From: Chalciporus piperatus
Lineage: Eukaryota; Basidiomycota; Agaricomycetes; Boletales; Boletaceae
Direction of reading: 5' to 3'
Assembly: GCA_038093975.1 (NCBI GenBank)
Contig: JBBPTG010000012.1
Coordinates: forward strand, 62,001 to 126,000
Length of the DNA: 64,000 bases
Shown: in pieces, positions 12,115 through 23,300 of the stretch
Numbering within the stretch: the stretch's first letter is position 1
Layout of the letters: the number at the start of each line of letters is the position of its first letter
Notes under the pieces: model-generated
Told to the model about the DNA's origin: nothing
The model's input: the letters and a program-made list of their open reading frames with translations, nothing else
Database searches by the model: none
Made by a program: the position numbers and the translations under genes

Positions 12115-13913
12115 CTATTCGTCATCGCCAGAATTCTCCTCCGAATCTGGGGGCAATGACATCATATCATTGAGACTTTTGGGAGGGAGTGAGCTCTTGC
12201 AACACCCAATCAAAAGGCTCCACTCACCAGTGCACGAACGGTCTCAGAATTCGAGCGACTTTATCCAGTTCCTGCATGAACGTCTCGTCCAACACCTGCT
12301 CGTCAGTGAATCTGCAAGCAAAATGGCATCAAGGTTCTAGTCGGCACGAGCACGCTGATGAATAAATCGGGCCAGGACGTACGTTTGGAAGACCGCAAAT
12401 GATCGGCATTTGAGAAGGTCAATGTCTCTGTGTCAGGCATCAGCACGCGCACACGTCGAGTACGTCGGACCGTCTGTACCTGTGTTTCCTATCGATCCCC
12501 TTCGGTGCCGTCTTTAGTTCGTCCTCAGCGCCAAAAACATTCTGGCGTTGTCCCTTCGGATGCGGGCGTGGTTCACCAAACAGCTCCACGAACGCTGGCT
12601 CCGAGATGACTTGTCGGAGACGGTCCGAGGAGCGCAATATGTTGTTCCTGCGGGGGGGTTGGGGTCATCATGAAGCCCTTGGAGCTCTGAGTGCCGTACC
12701 TTATCATGCTGAGCTCATTCTTAGCTGGACACCACGCACCGGCGGCAATTGCACTGCTATTTCCTGGTTGGACTATACTGGGATATGAGTATGCAGCCAA
12801 AGATCAACACAACGAGAGGATACCCACTAGAACTAGTGTCCAAGGTGACCCTCAGGTGAGGTATGAGCAGCTGCAGAAGAAGTACTTACACATGATCTCA
12901 AGGTCAAGATTAGAAGGAAAGCCCAGGTGCAGCTACGAAGCACTCACAGAAAGCAAATGTCCCCTTTTTCCCGCTCCTCGAAAAGCTTGCAGATAATCCA
13001 GTCTTGTAAGGTGTCTTGTCGTTGCTGAAGCGAACCTAAAGCACTAATGAGTACGAGTAAGTTCTGAGAGACATGGCCCGAACATCTCTGTAAATTCGAT
13101 GAATCACGTCCTTGGGGGGCAACGGTGGAATTTGAGGGTCCACCTCTGTGAGCATCGTGGTGAAAGCCTCTATGAAATCCTTGAATTCTTTCTCGCATCG
13201 TCGATACACAGGCTCTGAGTCATGATCAGCCGTGAGCAGCGGTAGGTGCAATGATATTGGTTCTGTGCTTTACCATGAAGTTTGAACCTAGTATAGGAGG
13301 GTTCCAGTTCACGACAAAATGTCGGCCGAAAAGGTTGTCCTACTCACCAGACACGATCATTACAAGCCGGGTCTTGCAATTTCATCAGGAAATCCAGCGT
13401 GTGTTTGGACACCTGTCCCTCTGGCGCTACACCGGGAAATTCGTGAGCTGTACTGCAGGGGCGCGGTCACGAAGAGAGAAACGATGTACCCCATCCTGTC
13501 TTGGGAGCTTCGACAACTTTACCAACAATCTCCTGACCATCTTTTAGCTCCACTTCACTGCTCTCTTCGTTCTCGGCCTCGTCCGCGCTCTCGGCGACTC
13601 TGCGCTTCTTCCGCGCAGGCTTCTTCTCTGGTGCACTCTGCTTGGACTTGCCAGTGGATCGTGGTGTCGACTTGCCCTTCGAAGGAGTCGGCTTGGGCTT
13701 TGAGGGCGACACGACGCGACGACGTTTCTTCCGAGTCTGGGTGTTGTCGAAATCCTCGTCCAGCGCGTCGCTATGCAGAGATTTCACGTCTTCGCTGTCG
13801 CTTCCAGACGCGTAGCCTTCCGAACTGCCACTCATATCTTCAGCTGGCGATTCAGAGTGCACGTCACGGTCATTCGCGCGCTTCTTGCTTTTGGTGGCAC
13901 TGCGGTTCGCCAT
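12115..13913 (-). CDS. DUF2461 (TIGR02453) family protein with basic N-terminal extension
   Basis: The core is a DUF2461 domain, a family of unknown function found in bacteria and fungi. Its signatures are spread over several exons: FLMKLQDPACNDRVWFKLH, PKDVIHRIYRDVRFSNDKTP, then YKTGLSASFSRSGKKG, and QPGNSSAIAAGAWCP with AKNELSMIR. In front lies an extension of about 150 residues that is very rich in Lys, Arg, Ser, Glu and Asp, with clusters such as TRKKRRRVVSPSKPKP and KKPARKKRRVAE that look like nuclear localisation signals. The C-terminus is acidic (SEENSGDDE). At least eight introns; the last one uses an acceptor giving FVHCSLPPKS, since the alternative acceptor would create a stop. Molecular role unknown; a nuclear location is inferred from the extension. 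Confidence 0.85.
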
Positions 13914-14125
13914 CAGCGTAACAGTAGTACAGACAAAGTGGGACAATTCGGGGATAGATTGGTTGGGTTTCAAGACCGTGATTTGTCACCAATTGACACA
14001 TATGTTCACCCCTGTCGGCAGGATCTTTGCAAACCGTACAGCAAATTTTTCTATTGCATAAAATCACAGCCTCGCGAGACATGCGTACCACGTGTAGACT
14101 AACCACCACCCTCTATCAAAACCGC

Positions 14126-15136
14126 TCAGTTTCCGGGCCAAACAGCAGGTCCAGGAATGGTGTAGTTAGTCACACCTTGCATAGTATAGATATCAATGTC
14201 AACGTTGGGGTTGCTCCTACAATAGTCATCGCATATCAGAACACCGACCTCATCCACGGGCAAAGGTCGATACGTACATGGAGTAGGCTCCCGGGAGCTT
14301 GACGAGGTATTGAGATTCAGGTTGAGCAGTACCACTGCCGGTGATGATCAACTGAGCACACTCTGGGTAGAACTGAGGTTGGTTGGAAGTGTGGATCGCG
14401 AGGAGCTCATGACGAATGAAATAGTTTCCGGGAGCAAGCGAAGAGGGGATCGTCGCCGTCCAGGAATTGTTGTTCGCGACCATTTCACCCATAGCCCAGG
14501 TACCAGTGGGGATGTCGCCAGAAATGAGACCCGCTTGCTCGATCTTGAACTAGAGACGACGACTTCGTAAGCACCAAGACAGCCTCGTCAGAAAGTTTGC
14601 ACATACCCAGTTCAATGAACCAGTGTTGGCAGTCGTGCAACTTCCCTCGCAGTTGGCCATGTAGACCATGACGGGGCCGATGGTATGGGGCCATGGGCTG
14701 TTAGAGTGTGAGTCGATGCATGGTTGGACGATAGGTACACACGCACTTCCAGTAAGCCGTGACAGAGGTCCCAGCAGCAACAGTCGCAGACAGTTGACCA
14801 CTGCCTAAGTTGGCCCCATCGATGTTGCAGGAGAGTTGAGCGATTGTGGGATCAGTGATGGGGTTGTAGGAATCCCACTCGCGCTGGATACTGGATTGGC
14901 CAACAGGGGTGTTGTATGGGACAAAGCTTTCAATGCAGTGGTTAGTTCACGGAAACAAACTGCGAAACGGGGGAATAGCGTACCCGTTGTACCAGGTATT
15001 GCCAATCTTATACTCGAGCACACCACCGTGCGCAGAGACCTGCGGATCATCTAGCATGGGCTACATTATCTCAGGATTATGGGAGACTCACAGCAACCGC
15101 GGAGGCCAGGAGAGCGAAGGCAATAGAGGGGAACAT
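14126..15136 (-). CDS. AA9 lytic polysaccharide monooxygenase (former GH61)
   Basis: Secreted copper enzyme that cleaves cellulose or related glucans by oxidation. The signal peptide (MFPSIAFALLASAVAVSA) ends directly before HGGVLEYKIGN, so the mature protein starts with the copper-binding His1. The second histidine lies in PWPHTIGPVMVYM and the axial tyrosine in FYPECAQL. Further AA9 marks are YMANCEGSC, IPSSLAPGNYFIRHELLA and the final TNYTIPGPAVWPG. About six short introns; the first splits the signal peptide. No linker or CBM1 follows, so it is a single-domain enzyme of about 235 residues. Regioselectivity cannot be told. It is the only obvious secreted carbohydrate-active enzyme in the window. 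Confidence 0.95.
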
Positions 15137-16058
15137 ACTCAGGAATGTCGATGTAAATTGGGACGCAACAGAACTTAGCCTGGCATCAGGTTATATAGCC
15201 TGTCAGAGTCCCCTTGGAGGCATTAAACAGACTATAGGATAAAATGAGGGTGAACTTCGGCCAAGGAGTATCCTCCGGAACATCTCTCGGAAGTATCCTG
15301 CGAAGCACTTCTGTCGCGAATGGCGGCTAGAAAGGTCACCACGGACACTGAGCAACATCAAACGCTACCTTAAATTTGCGTAATGAACATGTTTCTTCTC
15401 CTACTGGGACGCAACCGTTACTTTGCATAAATTGGGGTGTTGACTGTAGGCGGAAAAACTACATTGCTCGCATCAGAACCAGTGTGTGATGCGTTTGCCC
15501 TGCGTACCTACATCGTCCCACGAAATCACACTGTTCGCCAAGCGTTTCAGCCCTAAAATAATGCTGAACGATCAGAGAACCGTTGACGGGCACCGTGCTA
15601 CTGTGCGACAATGTTGCGGACCAAAGTCAGAAGCAGCATCGCGAGAACGTTCCCGGCCTGCGCGAGTATAAAGAACAGAACATGTGTGGCCAAACGAGGA
15701 GTGCCAAGAAATTGCTATAGCACTGGCGAGCGACAATTATGCGGCTCGGTCATACTACCTCCGGAGTGACGATGGCCGCCGGAAAGATGAAGCTGGTTCA
15801 GAGTGTTCGACCACACGATGATTTGCAGGCCGCCGAGGAGCATTTCCAGTTGCATTGCATGGCAGGTAACTCAATAGATAACTGCGTACCTGTCGAAAGC
15901 AAAATACAACATTGAGTAGTTACATGCCTTCACCTTGACCAGACCGTTACAGAGGCTGGGGAGAGCCCGTGAAACCTGAATGCCCGGGCCGCATGGAAAG
16001 CCACGCAGCGAACAAGCGCGGAAGGACTCGAGAGGTAGTTGCATCGTCACAAAGACAA
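15137..16058. other. Long upstream region of the AA9 gene
   Basis: At about 920 bases, this is the longest stretch without a gene in the window. It separates the LPMO start from the stop of the PRKRIP1-like gene on the same strand. Apart from the TATA box I see no gene or clear repeat. A large promoter fits a regulated, carbon-source-dependent gene, but I did not find unambiguous regulator sites. Confidence 0.45.
15191..15197 (-). promoter_or_regulatory. TATA box of the AA9 gene
   Basis: On the minus strand the sequence reads TATATAA inside ggctatataacc, 54 bases before the ATG of the LPMO gene. This spacing fits a fungal TATA element for a strongly inducible secreted enzyme. It was found by eye; transcription start is not known. 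Confidence 0.55.
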
Positions 16059-16791
16059 TCACTCATCCTCGTGGATAGTGATTTTTTGTTCCACGATGCG
16101 AGGCACCTCAACCTGTTGAAGCGCGGGCTCATCGCTATCGGCAAGACGGGGTTCCTCGTTGGCAGCCTCGGGACGAGGCTCGTCATCATCCCCATCCCCA
16201 TCTTCATCACTTTCCTCCCCGGGCCTCCTGAAGACGAGTTCCTTCCCATTGACCAGTCTCCGTTTCTTCAGTGGCACGTCAGAGGCACCAGCTTGTCCTG
16301 CCTCGGCGGAGCCAGACTTGGCCTTTGCACGCCCCTTCTTCTTCTGCCTCTTCGCTCGATTCTTGGCCGTCTTTGCCTCTGCGACCTCTTCAGCTTCTCT
16401 GCGCCGTTGCTCAAACTCTGCTGTTTCCGTTTCCTGTTGTGGGTCAGCTTGATTTGATACAGGAAGCTGCCTCGAGGATGCTCACTTGTCTGGTCTCTTC
16501 CTCCATCATCTTAAGCCTCTCATATTCGCGTCTCCTACTGGCTTTGTAGACGTGGAATTCACCACTTCCAGCACCCGCACTTGAGCCTTGCACGTTCTTC
16601 ATCATCTCCCGTGCAGGGCGTATCGTCTTGTCCTTTGGCGGTGGGGGAACATAGGCTGGTTTGCTAGGATCCTTGAGAAGGCGGTCGAGTTGTGAGCGCT
16701 GTCGCTCGAGCGGGGTGAGTGCATGACGGGATGAACCCGGCGCTGGGGAAGCCGAGTGTGAGTTCGGTGCGGGGGAGTTCAACGTTGACAT
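16059..16791 (-). CDS. PRKRIP1-like spliceosomal protein (DUF1168)
   Basis: Two exons give about 225 residues. The family core is EFHVYKASRRREYERLKMM, then FEQRRREAEEVAEAKTAKNR and AKRQKKKGRAK, an extended basic helix as in PRKRIP1, which binds RNA and proteins in catalytic spliceosomes. The N-terminus is Ser/Pro-rich and contains PLERQRSQLDRLLKDPSKP, also typical for the family. The tail is acidic (EESDEDGDGDDDE). The intron lies right after EEETRQ and ends before ETETAEFEQ. Start 16791 is the first ATG, and the frame is intact. Nuclear and a splicing role are inferred from the family. It lies 153 bases after the start of NSA2, on the same strand. Confidence 0.88.
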
Positions 16792-16943
16792 GGATCGAGT
16801 TCAAGGTGTAGCAAAACACTCATCAACATGCCACACTCGACTATGCAGTACAGTTTATGATTGTTGGAAAATGACTAGGATACATCATGGGACAATCGTG
16901 AACGGGGAATACTACTCCAGACTCTAAACTTCCGTATTAGAAA

Positions 16944-17991
16944 TCATACGACTGTAGACAGATGGGTATCAGAATGTCGATGTTGAGGGCACGGAAAACG
17001 GGAAACTCACGAAGTACTGCGTTTATACAGCCGTCATTCTCTGGATTATTGGTTATTTGCGCGTACTTCCCGAACACGACCTTGCCTCCAGTTGTGACCA
17101 TGCCCAGCTCTGAGACGTTGACTTCTATCACCGTTCCTTTGGTCAAAACACCGAGTTGGGTGTACATGGGCGATTGTGGGTTTTTCTTCACACCCAATAT
17201 CTGCAGCTGGAACGTCGCTTTCAAGTCGGCTAAAGAAGCGTTCAGAAGCAGAACCAAGTCATCGATACATGCGTGCTCACGATGTGTGACGTTGGCCTTT
17301 TTGTATCGCAGAGCCATCGGTCTGATGAACCGTTCCATCTTGACCGGTTTTCGAGTAAAGCCTTCGCCCACAAATGTGGCTTTCGTGACCATCCGCTTCC
17401 ATGCTTTACTCTTACTCTTTCCGGTCTTGATGACCTTGAACGTCTCATCTTCAGCGATACCGCGAACCTTGGGTAGTGGTACGGAGTATTTTGCTGCCTT
17501 GTCTTTGCGCTTTTGCTTGATGGCGGTCGAGAGTGCCTTGGCGTCTTTTTGGCCCTCACGGTCGAGGAGATATGCAGGAAGAGCACCATCTGGGACGGCA
17601 GAAGAGTCAGCCTGTTTGACATTGCGCTCGTCGTGTGCTTTGAGGGTCTTTTTGAGTTGGACCTTTTCTGCGTATCGCTTGGCATGAAGGATTTTGGCCT
17701 TTATTCCAAATGTCTTTTGAGCGACTGCGGACTGTTTGTGGACGGCACGGGCCTCCTTCTTACGTCTGGAGATATCATATTAGATGGCCGAGGTCATATA
17801 TGTGTTAGATATGCTTACTTGCGTTCGAAGTAATCCAACCGCCTTCCATGCCGTTTGATGTGCTCCTCGATATATTCGTTCTACGACGGTTGATCAGACT
17901 GTGTATATGGGTTGCTATCACACATGAAATACCTGCGGCTGTTGTGGATGTTAGTGAAGAAAAAGGATATGAGATTGGGTGTACTTGCCAT
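16944..17991 (-). CDS. NSA2: Ribosome biogenesis protein NSA2
   Basis: Factor of pre-60S ribosome assembly in the nucleolus, needed for 27S pre-rRNA processing. The protein matches the family almost end to end: [98 protein letters not shown] and [20 protein letters not shown]. The true C-terminus is ...AVLLV, reached by splicing the last intron; the stop TGA is at 16944-16946. The invariant N-terminus M-P-Q-N is only obtained if exon 1 is the ATG alone (17989-17991), intron 1 is a GC-AG intron (17939-17988), exon 2 is the six bases 17933-17938, and exon 3 starts at 17880. Another intron of 51 nt has no stop in frame and could be mistaken for coding sequence. Confidence 0.95.
17933..17938 (-). 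other. NSA2: Six-nucleotide micro-exon of NSA2
   Basis: CCGCAG encodes Pro-Gln, residues 2-3 of NSA2. It is flanked by an acceptor (aacag) towards the ATG exon and a gtattt donor on the other side. Without it the conserved M-P-Q-N start cannot be made in frame. See the finding for alternatives. Confidence 0.75.
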
Positions 17992-18139
17992 GGTGAACGA
18001 GGAGTAGAGGAGTACGGCAAGTGCCGAGCTGTGCTGCAGGTTTGACGACACGAACACGAACACGACCACGACGACAAGAACAACCTCAGACTACGACTCT
18101 ACGGTCCATACCCAACCATCCAAGTCCAAGTAAATTATA

Positions 18140-19102
18140 ATGTGGCAGGACTCTAACAACGGCTATGGCGCGTCTTCCTCGCACTCCCCATACTACCCAG
18201 TCCCCCCTCAGCAATACGAACCCCTCCAGTTCTACGGTGCAGCCTCAGACCAGGGCCACTTCTATGCAGGATCACGTCCAAGCTTAGAAGGAAACATGGG
18301 TACATCAGGCTCAATCCCTGCAGGAAGCGTCGCCCCGGCGTACGGGGGCAACATCCAGCAACCCGGTGATTGGTGGACTGCCTTTGGCACTGGTGGATTC
18401 GAAGGCGAGCCTCCTTTGCTACAAGGTATGACCGCCGCACTCTTCATGTTAGTTCCATCTCAAATGGACGCTCAGAATTGGGCATCAACTTTTCGCATAT
18501 ACGAGTCAAATCCTTGACGGTGCTAAATCCCCTCCAGCAAGTGGATGAGCATATCATGGATGATGCAGACCTTGCCGGTCCGCTCCTTTTCTTCTTCTTA
18601 TTTGGAATGCTCCTTCTTCTGGTGAGCACTTTCACTTTGTTCTCTCGACCATAGCTCACCGACCGACAGTCAGGAAAACCACAGTTTGGGTACATCTACG
18701 GTTTCGGTCTACTAGGTTCCATGTCCATATACACACTTCTCAACCTCATGTCCGATAAAGGCATTGACGTTTACCGTGTCGTGTCTGTCTTGGGCTACTG
18801 CTTACTCCCAATGGTCGGCGTTGGCTCCGTGAGCGTGGTCGTAACCCTCGAGTATGTCCTCTCCCTGTCCGACAAGTCCACGTGCTCACATTACATCCTT
18901 TCTCAGTGGTTTCGTTGGCTACCTGCTCACTTTGCTCTCCATCATATGGTGTACGTTCTCTGCATCGGGAATATTCGTAGCAGTCCTACGCATGTCAGAG
19001 CAACGCCTGCTAGTCGCATATCCTGTCGGTCTCCTGTACGGATGCTTTGCACTCCTGAGCGTCTTCAATGTTGGCGCAAGCGGACCCGGGTCTGGTAGAT
19101 AG
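18140..19102 (+). CDS. YIP1: Yip1-family Golgi membrane protein
   Basis: YIP1/YIPF5 homolog, a five-helix protein of ER-to-Golgi vesicles that binds Ypt/Rab GTPases. The N-terminal 90 residues are Pro/Tyr/Ser/Gly-rich ([13 protein letters not shown]) as in all Yip1 proteins. Then come [33 protein letters not shown] and [20 protein letters not shown], followed by [19 protein letters not shown], which are the conserved Yip-domain blocks. The final helices include [20 protein letters not shown] and [16 protein letters not shown]. About four introns. ATG at 18140 is the first; it is 148 bases from the divergent NSA2 start. Intact and of normal length. Confidence 0.93.
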
Positions 19103-19342
19103 ATTGCTTAGGTATAGCATGACTTATTTCTCCAATCGCACACTTTGACCCGATTGAAACACCGGATCTATGTGCAAAATTGAATGACGTAGCTGACGTG
19201 TCCTCTGCAATTCTCATCAAACTCACGGGTACAACCTGTCTCGGCAACTTGGGGGCACCATAGCCAGCTGCCAACTGTAAGTTACAGACACCAAACTTGA
19301 ATATTTGACATCTGCGGTGGTTCACCGGTTTCCAACTTCATC

Positions 19343-19741
19343 ATGTCCTTCGGACGACCACCGTCGATCAACGTCGGTTTTCAGGTCACGCCTTCAGAAC
19401 GTGGTTCTTTCCCACTTGACCACGATGGTATGAACTGCTGGATCAGATAATTCATTAGATTATGCTGACTCTAACCCAGGTGAATGCAGGGACAAAATGT
19501 TGGAATATATAAACTGCCTCAAGAAAAATTCGAGTACATCCACCCCTTGCAGGTTATTCAGTAAGAATTATCTCGAGTGCCGAATGTCCAAGTGAGTCAA
19601 GGGGTTCTATCGCGACTAGATGACCGACCTGAGTGGCATAGCAGGGGACTTATGGAACGAGATGACTTCAAGAAACTTGGACTGGGCAACGTCGGCGATC
19701 CGGAAACTCCAGGCTCGACGAAAGATCAGAATCGTCGTTAA
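19343..19741 (+). CDS. COX19: COX19, twin CX9C copper chaperone
   Basis: Small protein of the mitochondrial intermembrane space and cytosol needed for copper delivery to cytochrome c oxidase. Three exons (19343-19427, 19480-19591, 19645-19741) give 97 residues. The SERGSFPLDHDGEC motif is family-specific. The twin CX9C fold is complete: CRDKMLEYINC and CRLFSKNYLEC both have nine residues between cysteines. RMSKGLMERDDFKKLGL matches the conserved C-terminal block. It should be imported through the Mia40 relay. Splice positions are confirmed by conservation. Confidence 0.95.
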
Positions 19742-20352
19742 GGCCTCCGGCCAATACCCGCCTACTCTTGAGAAGTCGGCGCACAGCGCCAGTATCATGA
19801 GCACAACTAACAAATCATTGGGAGGCGCATTCCACACCTACGCAAAAAACTAACTGGATGGTGTCGACCCTTTCCGTCGTCGGTCAGTACATTGAACTAC
19901 ATTCCGACATCAGAACCCCACTGTTTAGTAGCTCCATCTCGAAGCGATTCCACGAGCGGTTACTGTTCCTCTTGCTTTGAATCTTCAAGAGCCCAGAGCG
20001 CGTACCACTATTCTTTATTCCCTCCGCGGCGACAAGGTGACAGTGACATCCATCCGAGTCAGCGATTGTGTTATCATACCTCGCCTCGCAATCTCACTGT
20101 CCGTTGCCAGACGGCATCATCACTCTTGCACCTGCCTCTATCCATGTATACGACGGCCGCGTATGTCGGCGATTCGGGTATCGCCCCTGCGGACCCACTG
20201 ATATCAGGAGCATATATCCCCTTCACGAACTCATGACGGATAATTGATGCATGCTGGCGGAGCAGATTCACTAGTAATCATGGGGCTGAGCGACATCCCT
20301 GTACGAAGAAAATGATTTGAATAATTTACAGGGCAGTAAAGTAGATCTAAAG
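19742..20352. other. Convergent intergenic region, COX19 / CSF1
   Basis: About 610 bases between two 3' ends. Short open frames exist but none looks like a gene. I see no repeats. Confidence 0.45.
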
Positions 20353-23300
20353 TCAAGATCGGGTATATACAGTATCCTCGGTGTCCTTGTCCTCGCCTCT
20401 CCTCAATTGCCTACTATACAGACTCAAGAGTGCCTCCATGATCTCCTCCAGCGGTATCGTTGCGTATTCGTGAACATATTGGGGGAGTGATTCTTCAAGG
20501 TTAAACCCAGACCTCTTGAAGAAGGGGTGCATCACATCTGGGGTTGCCTCTCCTAACTGACGCATCGTCAACCGTTGTATCTTCCTCTCTCTGGGCTCGT
20601 ACACCAGTGTCAACTTTGCAGGGAGTGCACTAGAAGTCGGGGGTGGTGTATTACTCTCTCCATCGCGTGGCTGCGTCGACCGCCTGGTTGAGGAGGGAAC
20701 TTGGAACTCTGTCGATGTAACTCCATCTTCAGCAACGGGTACAGTAGAGGAAATGTTGGTTCCCGGCAGGATTTTGGATACCAATGCCGAAATAGCATTG
20801 TCTTCTGCGTGAGGGACGGGTGAAGATGTCCCCTCCGAACCGGGCGCTGTTCCCTTCCTCCTTGAAGACGGTCCAGGAGCACTAATCTGAGCGCTCATTG
20901 ATCCCTGGGCCTGTTCCATTTCCCTAGCCAAGTTCTTGCGAAGACCGGTGAGCCATGCGTACAATGCCATGTTGAGCGTGATGTAGATGTCCTCTGTGCT
21001 CTTCCCTCCTGTGCATCGGAATGAGCTGTAGAAATCGTACACAAGGCGGGTTGTGAGGTCTTGGACCGATTCTTCGGTGATCATGAGCATTTTCATAGAG
21101 GGAAGGCCGACGATATTAGACTCGGTGGGATGCTTGAAGAGGGATGTTACCCAAGACGGATCGTGTGGGACAGTGGCGGTCGACGGCAGAAGCGACTGAT
21201 GTTGGCTGAATTTAGAGACGTTGAGAGATGAGAACGACAAATGGATTTCTCTACGAGATGGCAAACCGTCCTCAATGGTCCGGTTGAGACTGGCGTGCAC
21301 GTCGCAGCCAATGAAGTGCGCGAGCTCCGTATCCGCCATCGACCGTGAAAAGAGGATGAGTCTAAGCATATTCAGCCTGAAACTCATTTGTTGCCGAACG
21401 ACATAGGATATGTCTGCTTCTGCTTCTTTGAATCTGGTCCTCGCTGACTGGAAGTAAGCGGATGCCACTTCTGTAAGTGGCTTGCCTGGTTTGGGGCCAT
21501 TTATAACGCGGAAAGCCTCTGATTCTCGACTAGCCGCAAGTCGTTGTCCAGCAATGTTCGCCTTGAATTTGTTGACGTAGAGCATAAGCTTGGGGATGGT
21601 AGATATTGTGGCCAACGCGACGATTTCTCCGCCATGAACGGTGAATGCAAGAAGGAGTGGACGGTCCGTTTGCCCCGTTGCTGAAGAGATGAGCGACCAG
21701 TCATCGTGGATATCGACCTGGATTGGATCCGCGCTGTAACGAGGGATCAATGGCGCTGCCTGCAACTTGAACAGAGAGACTGACCGATATACCAGCAAAC
21801 GTTGATGCTCCGACTCTAGTTCAGCAGTTAGAGGACCACTTGTCATAGTGAGCTCCAGCAGCCTTGCCGAAGTGGAGTTCTGGAGGAGCACCTCCTCGTT
21901 CCTGCTGATGGTGTGGAACATGTAATCTGTCAGGGTGACGCATCCAGAGATATTGCCTTTCGCGAAGATGTCAATGGCCGCAACGGATAGAGACAATTCC
22001 CTAGATTTCTCTGAGAGTTTTGTGTGAATGAGGGCATTCCCCATGTTAAGCGTGACATTGCTGATGGATTGACCGAGATCGACGTTGACTTCGATGGAAC
22101 GAATCTGGATGATAATTGCTGTAGTGAAGTCTTCCTTGGCAACAGGACTGCCCACAGGGGACGCGGGTGAGACAACACCAGACGTCCCGCCAGATGGGTT
22201 CTGCGATGCAATGAGTGGGATGCGATCAAGCCACACCGCTTTAAAGCATAACATGTCCTGTAGGCGCGAGAAGCGTATTCCACCAGACACATCGCTACTC
22301 ACGACCAATGATAACCCACGGCCCAGGTCCCCGACAGAGTCCTCAGCCCCAGAGAACGCCAATGAAAACGCAAGGTTACGGGCAGCGAGGTTGACACAAT
22401 CTTCGCTCAAGAAGCCGTGTTTCAGGCCAACAGTGAGCCCATCGACGGAGCCAGTGAATGTGGCTCTGTGAGCTCCAGGAGAGATGCTGACTACAAAACC
22501 TCCACTCTCCCACCGCAGGGCTGCCAGGACATTGACATCGGGTTGGCATGTAAACTCGAGAGTAGATCGGTCTATACGGAGTGAGAAGTTGATCTGGAGT
22601 TGGGAGGTCGCCGGGGGGTCGGGAATGGTTGGAGAGCGTACTGAAACTCTGGGTTCACTGGATAGTGGCAGAGGGGTGGAGAGCTCATCGACCCGAGTGG
22701 TCGTCCGCATCCGCATTTGGATGTAGTCGGTGATGTCAGCGACAAATGGGAGTAGACTAGGCCTGAGAGTGTTCTGGCTTGAATGTACCTTCGTCTTGAA
22801 GATCAAGATGGATGGCGGCAATGGGTGGGGGACGTTGATGTTGGATGATGCTCGATACTCGATCCAAGCGGATACAACGGGCAGTCTGATCACCTCTGGA
22901 CCCATCGACGGCAGAGCATCATCAACATCGTCAGAGAATGTCCCTGATGTCGCCTTCGCAGGTGTGCCGTCACTATGCACACGGATTTCACCGCTTTCAA
23001 AGATAAGAGCCCCGAAAATGTTTGAGCTGGGTGTCGGAGGACGCTCGTCGGCTAGAGGGCTTGGGATGGGGAATGGTTCTGACGCCAGGGTTGTACCTCG
23101 AGGAATGTTGCTGGCCAGACGCTGCATCCTTTCCCGTCCCTGACGATAAACGTCAATGAGAGAGAAAATGCAATCTGAAATAGAGGAATCAAGGTCCAAG
23201 ATGAAACCAGTGATATTGGCAGTGATCCACATTTGATGTTTGGAGAGTGACGTATTCGAGCGCAATTGACCCTTCATTTGAGGATAGACCAAGCGATTGC

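Noticed and set aside
12181..12240. Alternative acceptor at the last intron of the DUF2461 gene
   Set aside because: It would create an immediate stop; another acceptor in the same intron gives a plausible acidic C-terminus.
22085..22726. Open frames on the plus strand opposite CSF1
   Set aside because: They are shadows of the long minus-strand exons; they lack recognisable motifs and introns.
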